Below are positions 55,613 through 64,000 of a stretch of 64,000 nt of DNA, piece after piece. The stretch covers positions 3,906,001 to 3,970,000 of the forward strand of contig NC_091272.1 in assembly GCF_042100115.1 (NCBI RefSeq), written 5' to 3'. Within the stretch, counting starts at the first letter, position 1. Every line of letters starts with the position of its first letter. Below the pieces are notes generated by a model. It did not search any database. It was not told the origin of the DNA and saw nothing but the letters and a program-made list of their open reading frames with translations. Both the position numbers and the translations under genes were made by a program. This DNA is from Alternaria dauci (Eukaryota > Ascomycota > Dothideomycetes > Pleosporales > Pleosporaceae).

Positions 55613-56502
55613 GCCATTTTGTTGTCCAAGTGCCTCCTGTATAGCTTTCAACTCCTCAGCGGCAATCAACTCGTTGAGCTTGTTGTCTTCCTCATCGTTG
55701 TCGGCGTTCTGAAGATCCTGGAGAGCACCCTGCCAGATAGCACCAAGGGTCGCAGCAGGATCCTCAGCAATGGCTGTCCATGTGGGCTTAGCACCAAACA
55801 GCTGGATACCAGCGGTCTTGGTGGGCATCTTGTCGTCCAAAGCAGCAGTAGCGCCAGCGATGCCGCCGAATCCACCCAGATTCGCGAAGGCGTCGTTGCC
55901 GAGGATATCCTGGGCAACAAGGGTGCGGCTATCGAAGACCATGACGGTCTGGGTCTCGCGAGCACCACGGTTGGCGACAACGGCAGATTGCGCGAAGATG
56001 TTTTGCTGGACTTGGTTGCCTCTGCCATCGTCAATGGCAATTTGAATCTCCTGTACGACGAGTGTGACAGTAGAGATATCGCGGAATTGGTTCTGGAAGT
56101 TGCTCTTGCGGAAGAGGTTGTTCAAGTCATTGTTGAAACCATTGTTGACTTGGTCGACAATGAGAACCTCCTGCACTTGCTGAACGATGGCTTGTTGGCG
56201 GCCGTTGTCGACGATCTGGAGGTTCTGCTCTTGGATCTGAATGACCTGCTGTTGCTGGTTGAAGTCGTTGAATCCGTCGATGAAGTTGAAGTCGCCATCG
56301 TTACCGTTGAAGCCGTTAACAACAGAGTTGTAGCCGCCCTGGCGCTTGGAAAAGCCAGGAAGAGATCGAGGAGCGTTGATGGGCTTTGCGGCTGTCTTGA
56401 ATTAGTACACTGCATTTTATACTTCAAGTTCTTGGCTTGTGGAATGAACTTACCAGCGAGGCCAGCTGCAAGCACAATAGTAGCAATAGCCTTGATAGAC
56501 AT
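55325..56502 (-). CDS. Secreted N/Q-rich protein with A/E/K/Q repeat tail
   Basis: Predicted 371 residues; exons 56502-56454 and 56391-55325 (phase 1, GTAAGT donor, CTAAT branch, GACAG acceptor). A signal peptide (about 1-18) precedes a short pro-segment that ends with the dibasic SKR (31-33), a likely Kex2 site. The mature part opens with QGGYNSVVNGFNG and a stretch rich in N, F, D and Q (FIDGFNDFNQQQQ), then a Q/V/I-rich region. A more globular middle (about 130-270) has SRTLVAQDILGNDAF and LFGAKPTWTAIAEDPAATLG. The last ~97 residues are almost only A, E, K and Q in imperfect 14-15-residue repeats, predicted as one long charged helix. I do not recognise the function; wall-associated or effector-like roles are possible but unproven. 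Confidence 0.75.
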
Positions 56503-57991
56503 GTTGATGATAGTGGCGAAGTGGATAAAGGGGGTAGTCTTCTTGAAGCGAATCAATAGATTAGAAAAAGGTAAAGATTAAAAGTCACAGACGTAGTAAT
56601 GATTGAAAGAAAGAGGATGGGTAGACTATCAAAGTCGCTAAGGAATTGGAAAGATATTAAGGAAGGTGAGAAGAAAGGATCGAAGACCGGAAGAGTGAGT
56701 GTGGGATGAGAAAGTAAACTATGTGCGACCTTCCATCAGCTTTTATCCAATGCCTCATCTGTTCAACGACTCATCGATGCCCAAGGAAAAACGCCCATAT
56801 GTTGGTACTTTGCCCCCTGTATGGCCGTTGGATGTGACACATGTAGCGCAAACCTTGAGGACTTGTCACTTTGTTACCGGCGGTGAACGCACCCGCAGCT
56901 TGCCAAGGACAAAGATGTGCAACTAAAAGTTTGCCAAGATTTGCTTGACTGTTTTGCCTTGTAGACTGAGGCCTATTGTATGAGCCTCAGGATAGCGGAG
57001 CCGTAGTATCCGATCGGTAGCCAAGGTATGGCACTCATTTGGGCCAGCTGTGTTATGCCTTGGCGAGCCTTCAGGCAGTATTTTCGGTGATTTAGGCGGA
57101 CTGAACATGGGCACAAGTCGATCTTCGTTGAGACAATGCTGAACGTGGAGGCGAATGTATGGAGGTAGATCGCTCACGCGATGCTTTGTTCACCATTTCC
57201 GCAGAGCAGCGACACAACACCATGCGAACCTCTGTACGTGGAAGTCGTGTATTACCACTGACGTCTCTTTGGTGATTGCTTTTGAGTCGTAATCGCCATA
57301 TCAATGTCTTCCGCAATGCCACAGCAATCATAAGTCTCTCCATCACCGCACCACTAGCCATACTTGCACTCCTGGAACGCAAACAACTACTCACTGTAGA
57401 ATCGTGATTACTATGATGATACTGGCAAACGGAGTTAGTGGAATAGTCATGTTCGGGATATTAGGGTGGAGGTGAGGACGAAGCGAGACGTGGCTGAAAC
57501 CCCGCAGGTTGTGGAACCGAACTTTGACGAACCACCCAAGTTACAGATCTCCGCAGCGGTACCATACGTCTATGCGTTAAGTCTGTGCTTTTGGTTTCGG
57601 ATGCCATGTGTTCCTGAGGCACTCGCATAACAGTAAAGGTAGATCGTTTGGGTCCGGTCTTGGTTTTTGATCCTTTATTTATTTGTCAAGTTGCCAAATT
57701 GTGAGCAACAAATTGGCCAGAAATCAGGTTGAATCGAAAATTGCTCAATGTGATCTGACGTGGATATCTACACATACTCCAAAAACCTTATCCAATATTG
57801 ACATTTCGTCTAACAAGGACGAATCGTGTCCGTAATCGCGAAGCACCTTGTCCCCAAACGCCTGGAAATGCCTATGGCAGCCATGGCCCAAATGATATGA
57901 AGAACCAACGCCAGCCATTGGCGTAGGCTCTTAGCCTATGTAATACAAGCTGCGTATCCTGTACTCAAAGAGATTGAGCATTGCCTCCACT
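56503..57991. promoter_or_regulatory. Promoter of the repeat protein and long spacer to SEC63
   Basis: Spacer of 1489 bases. Directly upstream of 56502 the coding strand is CT-rich to about 56700; GATAAAAG on the minus strand near 56740-56747 is a weak TATA candidate. From 56900 to 57950 I find no supportable gene; an AT-rich part around 57660-57800 may be the SEC63 3' side or decayed sequence. Confidence 0.45.
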
Positions 57992-60278
57992 CTACTCGTC
58001 GTCTGAGTCGGTATCGGTGTCTGTCTCGCTCTCAGACTCAACGTCACCTTCGGTATCGCTCCCGCTGGAGTCGTCATTTGCTTGTCTCCGCTTCTTTGGT
58101 GGGGCACCAGTTTTCATTTGGTGCATTTGACCTGCCAGCGAATCTGGAAACATGTTAGCTATGCTGGCCATTGGTATGACTCAAATTGGTGGAACAAACC
58201 TTCTTCTGGTTCGCTGATTTCATCTTCCTCCTCTACCTCTTCCGCTTTGCTGGCGTCCTCGACGACCAGGGTGACCTCCATCTTGGTATCCATGCCGACG
58301 TAGCTGTCACAGATCATGTGCATGACAAAAGTATAGCTGCCAGCTTGTGGTGGTGCACCAAACTGCATCTTCAAGGTTTGTACGTTGAAGGTGGGATTAC
58401 CGCTCTCATCAAGGATAGGCTTGTCGAAGGTTGAGAAGGTAAAGGGTGGTACTGCAATACGCCCCTGCTTGCTGTCCGCAAGGAACACGTGCCACCTTGG
58501 CGCGTGGTCGCGAGCGTAGTAAGGAGCAAATGCCAGAGGTGGTTGGATAGGTTTCTCTCCAGAACGATCATTCTTGCGTCCAGTGATTGCCGCAACATCG
58601 CCCTCGGCGGGATCAATGTCTAGCAAATCCTTCGGGTTGACATCAGGTACATTAGTGGCCCCACATGGAATGAAACGACCTTTCAGTACGAACTGGACCA
58701 AGCTGCTAGGGGTAACGAAACGTTCTCCAACGACCTTGAAGAAGGCCTTCTCGAGATGGAACAATGGAATCCGCGAAGCTACGGTCATAGCTGTGTTGTA
58801 TTGGTCCTCAGACAGAAGACCAGACTTGACAACACGAGCTTTGCGCTGGTCGTCAGGAATGTCCATGAACTCCTGGATAGTCAGATGTGATCTTGCTCGC
58901 TCAGCCTCAGCCGCGCTAGCAACAGTAGGTGTGAAATACGGCAGCTGCTCCAAAGGTGATGCGCCCGGTCGTAGAGCTTGGATGAGATTTTGAGAAGTCC
59001 TGTATGCCGATAGTACTGCTTTGGTGGTGCCATACGCAAGTGCGATGGCGGTATAGGCTTCATTAAGTCGGAGTGCGATGGGTGCAACTTCAAACTTCTC
59101 GTCATTCAATGTCTCATCATCCAGTTCGACACGACCAAGGTATGCCCACAGCAAGGTCAGTACCTTGCGTCTCCGGCTGTCTTCCAGGTCGTCGAGCTTT
59201 TGGCGGTCTTTCTTGGTAAGGATTTGCGAGACGGGAGATCCGGAACTCTCAGAAAGGACCTTTTGTTCGAGCTTCGAGAGACCATTTTCCGCTTTGTGTC
59301 CAGCGAGGACTTCGTTGAACTCCTCTCCACTGCTCAGCGCATGAATGACGCCCACCTCGCCTTGCTCGTTGTCGTAATCGCGGAAGACCTTACCCGCGCT
59401 GGCGACAAGCACTTTATCCTTGGTCAGCCTTTGTGTTCCGTACCACCATTTCCCGACGGTGTAAGGCAGAATGACACCGAGCGCGAGCGCGTAGATGAGC
59501 AGAACATATTTGCCAGCCCCATCAGTCACCAGCCACTGAGGCAGTGCGATGCCGATACTGAAGCTCTGTTTACCATCGGGGTGGCCGTATTGAAGAAAGT
59601 TGTTGCGAATCTCCTCGTCAGTGAGGGCTTTGAACGCCTTTGTGACGTCTACCCAGTGATCGTTGATGGATTGTATCGTAATGTTCTTTGCCGGGTCCTC
59701 ACGGGCCTTGTCGGGATGCAGGGTAAGAGACAGACGTCGATAGTGCTTCTTGATGGCCTTCTCGTCCGCGTTCTAGTATGCGAGTTAGCATCGTTGTCGA
59801 AAGTGCGCGCTGTGAGGGGGCAGCCATCGTACCCTGGAGACACCGAGCACCTCGTAGGGATCCCATATGTCGGGTGTAGTCCGCGCGGTAACCAGAATGA
59901 GGTAGACCATAGCAGCATTGAGCGCCCATCCTCCCACCATGACAAGACCCCGCTTTATTCTCCTCTCAAGCCGCTTCTGCTTCTTGCGCTGTCCTTGGAT
60001 AAGGTCGGCATGTTCGGGGGTGAAGTCGGACTCTATCCGCGCTCCAGTGTTCTCGAGTTCTGGCTGTGCATCAGCATAATGGTAAGCGGTAGTGGCGGGA
60101 AGCGCGCGCACCTTTGCTTGGCCTGAGGAAGGAAATTGTGGTCGGGACGGTGACGAGAGTTGTGACGGTGAGGATGAAGTAGGGGAAGAACTGGCCCTGC
60201 GAGTTGTTAGCAAGGCTTGACACATGGCGCGCGTCCAAGATGTACCTGTTCATCGTAGTTGTAATCTGTCCCGGACAT
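57992..60278 (-). CDS. SEC63: SEC63, ER translocon J-protein
   Basis: ER membrane protein that works with Sec61/Sec62 and recruits BiP for post-translational import. Five exons (60278-60246, 60196-60112, 60059-59833, 59772-58200, 58143-57992) encode 689 residues. It starts MSGTDYNYDEQ|GQFFPYFIL, with span 1 at about 15-35, span 2 near 80-100, a lumenal J domain (DPYEVLGVSR|NADEKAIKKHYR, HPD at 134-136), then span 3 (YVLLIYALALGVILPYTV). The cytosolic Brl domain follows, and the end is a casein-kinase-like acidic tail (SESETDTDTDSDDE). Exon joins were fixed by phase; the second intron uses the acceptor GCCAG|AA, which gives PSKELENTG as in homologs. Confidence 0.95.
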
Positions 60279-60906
60279 GTCGAACGTGTCCCTGTGGACG
60301 AGGCGAGATATGCGAGGGAATGACTAAAAGTGATTGGGGATTGTGGTCGAAAAGGGCTCCAGAGGAAAGCAAGTAAAACTGACTCTACGCCGGTGGCATT
60401 ACAAAGAAGGTGGGGGCGTACGAAAGAAAGTCGTGGCTACTTATTGAAGTTGTTGTTCCGACCACTGTGTTCTTTCCCGCACCACGACACAAGGCCGCCG
60501 CGAGCAATCTTGGCTAAGCAGGGGTGCCCGTCACGTGTCAGTGAGCTCTCCCGCTTACGTCACCGCGCACCACAGAACAACAGCGACATGCATGCAGCGG
60601 CTTCCTGTCGGAATGCCATGTCGTCGTCGAAGTAAAAGGTAGAGAAAAACCAACTGTTGCACGAAATAAAGCAGGTGCAGCTTTTGTGACTCGCGAATGT
60701 CAATATCAGTTCACCTGGACAAGGTGTATGCTATGCTAGGTACATGTGTCCTCTGCGCTCAATGCCCCGATTTCAATGCTTCATGGCAATCATTCTTCGC
60801 AATACGCCCATACAACGCCGAAAACCCAGAAGGCTGCAGCCGATGCAGCCTAGTGTTCTCGGAAATGACCCAAGTACCCATGTTGATTCAAAATTGTTGG
60901 AACATC
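60279..60906. other. Intergenic, SEC63 promoter and PBS2 3' end
   Basis: Spacer of 628 bases. A 76-codon cysteine-rich frame on the plus strand (60697-60927) overlaps the PBS2 end in antisense and is not supported. A CACGTG-like core (TCACGTG) lies near 60531. Confidence 0.4.
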
Positions 60907-63005
60907 TTATGCTGCGGCTTCTACTGATCCCGCTTGCTCTAAGCCATTCGTACCGTTAGGCGAAGGACTCTGCGTCGCTGCATCCAGAGGTGCGGCGTGG
61001 AGTGCAGGCTTCTCGACACCCTTCATCTTGCCGCTCCTCCGCTTTTCAATGGCGGCCTTGACCCAGTCCGCGACCTCTTGATCTTCCACTGGTTCAATTG
61101 CCTCGGCGGGCCCCTGGTCACCGGCAGCTTCACCACCAGTAGCTTCGCTTGCTGCCTTGACTTCTTCCTCTTCCTCTTCGGCGATCGTGTCCGGCTTAGC
61201 AAGAGGTGCAAGCCATGCATGTTGAAGCAACATGGCATACGTTGGCCGGAGGTTGGGGATTTTGTTCAAGCAGCCACGCACAAAGTTTCGTGCCGCGTCC
61301 GAGTACCCTTCGGCGGGCAGATCTGGTGGCTCACCGTCGACAATAGCCTAGGAATGGTTAGCCTCTGATGCGCAAAGCTAGTTGACAAACTTACACTGAG
61401 CTGACTGAAGATGTTGTTGTACGTCTCTGGCGGATACGGGTATCGTCCAAGAGCACACTCGATGATGGTCAGTCCCAAACTCCAGATATCGCTTTGTACG
61501 CTGTATGTACCGCCTCCAGGGTTAGCGCCTGCCTGTGCAATACCGCCGGAAGATATCCTCTCTGGGGCCATGTAGCTTTGGCATCCGATGTTGGTCTTGG
61601 CAATACTGGCGACCAGGTTTCCACTAACGCCGAAATCACAAATCTTGATTGCGCCCTTTGTGTTCATGAGGATGTTCGTAGGTTTCACATCTCGGTGGAT
61701 GATGTTGTGCTCGTCCTTCAGTGACTTCAGACCCATAGTTGTGGCCATGGTGATCTTGCGCAAGACACCCTCAGGCACGCCATCAGCGTAAAGCTTGTCT
61801 ATGGAGCCTCCGTCCATGAACTCCATGCAGATGTATACGGCGCCTTCTTGGAAGAAAGCGCCATAAAAGTCGACAATAAAGGGTGATATACAGCGGTGAA
61901 GGACGTCGAGTTCCATGATGATAGCAGCAAACTTTGAGTCGTCCAGCTCGAGCCTCACTTCTTTCATTGCCATGACTATGCCAGTACCCGCAGCAGGCTT
62001 TGCGCTGGTCGGGCTTGCTTCTTCGTCAAAGTTCTTTCGCGATGGCGAGCCTGGCGCAGCCTTGTTACCTGCCAGACCCTGTCCTGGTTTCCTCATTCGC
62101 GGCCTGCTATGTCTGACCTTGTACACTGTGCCATAGTTTCCCTTGCCGAGTTCGTCCAGTGTGTCGACTTCGTCCAAGGAAATGTTGAAAGAGGAACCGC
62201 TAGCAAACTGCACGCCGTCCGAGTTGAGTATGGCTTTACCGGCAAATTTAAGGCTGCCAGTCTTGGTATCGACGAATTGTGAAAATTTATCGAAATGGGT
62301 TTCTTGTTTCTTCGGTTCGGCACCTTCTTCAGCGGGCTTGTCGCCGTTCATCTGCGAGAGAGTCAATCCGGGCTTCTTCCTGCCAGCAGGAGGAGCGGGT
62401 CCGCCAGCAGTTGGAGACGAGCCTGGTAATCCGCCTGGCAACGCGCCTTGGAATCTCATGCCGCGCTTTTCAGCGAGGGAGGGCTTGGGGCCACCTGCGC
62501 GACCAGGAACTGCCGGCGCCGATTGAAAGTTAGTCGCGGGCGGCCTGGCAGGCATTCGAAAGTTTCCAGGTATGCCTCCAGGATTACCACCGGGAGACAT
62601 GGGATTGCGACCGTCGGGCGAAGGGCCGGGACTTTGCGGTGCAGGCCCTCTCCCAGGCAAGCCCGTTGGCGGAGCGCCTTTCCGCCCGAGATGCACGGCC
62701 TGTATTCTTGCGAGAATGTCCTGGGAGACGTTCAGCCCGCTGCCTCTGCTGGAGATGGTAGGGGGGTTTGAGGGGCGGGGATTCCTGGCAGCGTTGATGT
62801 TTCCCAACGGTGTTGACGAAGATGTCATGTTGGGTGTTGCGCCCGAGGTCGTGGATGCCGTTCGAGGAGGGGGGCGCTCGGCGGACAGCAGGTCAGGCGA
62901 AGAGGCATTCTCGGTGGGGCTCGAGGGCGCGGGGGAGGGGGAGGGACTATCGAAGACGGTGTCCGAGTCGACATCTGCGTCGGGGGTTGAGGGATTGGAG
63001 GCCAT
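60907..63005 (-). CDS. PBS2: MAP kinase kinase of the HOG pathway (PBS2)
   Basis: Dual-specificity kinase that activates the Hog1/SakA stress MAPK. Exons 63005-61395 and 61347-60907 (phase 0) give 683 residues. The first 275 residues are P/G/S-rich and disordered, serving in relatives as docking and scaffold region. The kinase domain has GKGNYGTVY (287-295), K348 in MAMKE, HRDVKPTN (437-444), DFG (457-459), activation sites S467 and T471 in SIAKT, and APE (480-482). An insert of about 40 residues (301-341) between strands 2 and 3 is typical of fungal Pbs2. After the kinase comes an E-rich segment and the conserved VADWVKAAIEKRR. The activation loop and insert favour PBS2 over the MKK1 and STE7 types. 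Confidence 0.93.
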
Positions 63006-64000
63006 GGCGAGAGGGTGGGAAAAGTCGCGGCCTGCAATGGGCGGGGTACTAGGGCGAGCAAGGGAAAAGGGAGAGTGGGGGGGATAGTAATAAGAAGGCG
63101 TGGGTAGAGAGCGAGTATCACGAGCTGCGAGTACACCGCGTAGGAAGATGTGGCGGCGACCTCAGCGGAGCTGGCAGTATGGTGGAGGTGTGGTGGTTGT
63201 GGGCTGCATGTAGCGTGGAAGTTGGAGCTGTGACGTGATGCTGCAGTGACGGGGAATAGCGCGCGTCTGCAATCTTGAATGATTTCACAATGTTCGACCA
63301 GGCCGCACCGCAACCATAGCGCAGGCGTACTGTGTAGAGACGGACGGCAGAAAAGGGCCCGTAGGGGAGTGAGCACTTGTTGCTTTGCCCATGTACGCTG
63401 TGCCAGTAAGCCTGATTTGCAGCGTCGGAATGCGCAAGTGAGCATGGACTGGAATCTGGATACGGCCAAGCAGCACCTGCACTCGCCCAACCGAGAGACG
63501 ACAGCAGGCTTGGGGGGACAGAAGCAGTATGCGGTAATGGCGGATCCATGGGGAACCTAGTGGTAGCCCCGCCTATCGATGTGCGCTGCCCATCAGTCAA
63601 GACAGCATTTGCAGTGACCGATGTGGCCACCGCTGCTCGATGTCTCGATGTGTTGGATGTGGCGCAGGGACGGGACACGACACGACACGATACGGTACAA
63701 AGATGCTGCCTGGGCCATGAGTACCACGGCACAATGGACACAACGTCCAGCTAGCAGCTGTGTTTGCTTCTTCTCCTTCTCGCCCGCCCTCCGATCCAGG
63801 CGGGTTCACTCCATCCCCTATCAGAGTTCCTGCAGGGCCCGCGGCCTAACCTGCCCTTCCGCTATACCTGGCGCGGGCTGTGACGTCGATCTCCGCCTAT
63901 AGCGCGTTTCCAGCCAAGACGCCTTGCGCTTCGAGATAACTAGGGTGTCTCCAGCTCTATCGCGCCTTCGCGCCTTCCCAACAACACCACCGGCATCTGA
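63006..64000. promoter_or_regulatory. PBS2 upstream region to window end
   Basis: These 995 bases lie upstream of PBS2. The first 200 are G-rich on the plus strand, i.e. a CT-rich leader in the sense of PBS2. Several overlapping frames of 60-220 codons on both strands are low-complexity and unsupported. No gene could be assigned up to the right edge. Confidence 0.45.

Noticed and set aside
55394..56581. 395-codon plus-strand frame rich in L, F and S opposite the repeat protein
   Set aside because: It is the complement of GAG/AAG/GCC-type codons in the A/E/K/Q tail, which naturally reads as CTC/CTT/GGC. It has no family likeness, and the minus-strand gene has signal peptide and splice sites.
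60697..60927. Cysteine-rich 76-codon plus-strand frame
   Set aside because: It overlaps the PBS2 3' end in antisense and has no secretion signal, so a small secreted protein is unlikely.
62825..63741. Overlapping 200-codon frames opposite and upstream of PBS2
   Set aside because: They are low-complexity P/S/R frames created by the GC-rich, repetitive PBS2 N-terminus and its leader; no conserved motif seen.
1..64000. tRNA genes, rRNA, CRISPR arrays, transposons
   Set aside because: I looked for B-box-like GGTTCGA sites with matching arms, terminal repeats and transposase or polymerase motifs and found none that held up. By-eye reading cannot exclude a tRNA with an intron; tRNAscan-type software would settle it.

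Overview
The window looks like nuclear DNA of a filamentous ascomycete (Pezizomycotina). The class Dothideomycetes, order Pleosporales, is my best guess, but only an inference from overall gene style. The evidence is dense genes on both strands, many short introns (most 46-60 bases) with GT..CTRAY..AG signals, CT-rich leaders, and a standard set of eukaryotic housekeeping proteins. I modelled 28 protein-coding loci, joining exons by splice signals and checking that reading phases add up. I saw no tRNA, rRNA, CRISPR array, intact transposon or bacterial-style operon.

Layout. 1-14.4 kb: the 5' part of a MEC1/ATR checkpoint kinase gene (kinase domain lies off the left edge), COX16, a Rab GTPase with an unusual insert, a cytochrome b2-type lactate dehydrogenase, Mediator subunit MED27 and a hypothetical gene. 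14.8-21.6 kb: nucleoporin NIC96 and tandem-fold phosphofructokinase. 21.8-35 kb is more accessory: a short-chain dehydrogenase, an MFS transporter, proteasome ATPase RPT6, a Helo-like N-terminal-domain protein, a 2.4 kb gene-poor gap, a secreted intradiol dioxygenase and an NmrA-like reductase. 35-45 kb: FIG1-like Ca2+ membrane protein tail to tail with calcineurin B, a DUF1770-type protein, an alpha/beta hydrolase broken by one in-frame stop, the recombination translocase RDH54/RAD54B and a ribonucleotide-reductase inhibitor (Dif1/Spd1-like). 45-64 kb: a four-span membrane protein, an intracellular zinc-finger/LysM protein, ribosomal protein uS8, HSP104 with heat-shock elements, a GT34-like protein that lacks its metal-binding DxD, a secreted N/Q-rich protein with an A/E/K/Q repeat tail, SEC63 and the HOG-pathway MAP kinase kinase PBS2.

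Functional links are mostly pathway-level: DNA damage response (MEC1, RDH54, RNR inhibitor), Ca2+ signalling (FIG1-like, calcineurin B), proteostasis (RPT6, HSP104, SEC63, Rab) and stress signalling (PBS2). I found no convincing new multi-gene system. The items most worth a second look are the degenerate GT34-like protein, the repeat-tailed secreted protein, the single-stop hydrolase, a GC-AG intron in MEC1, the Rab insert, and three stop-free introns of 3n length that annotation pipelines are likely to miss.
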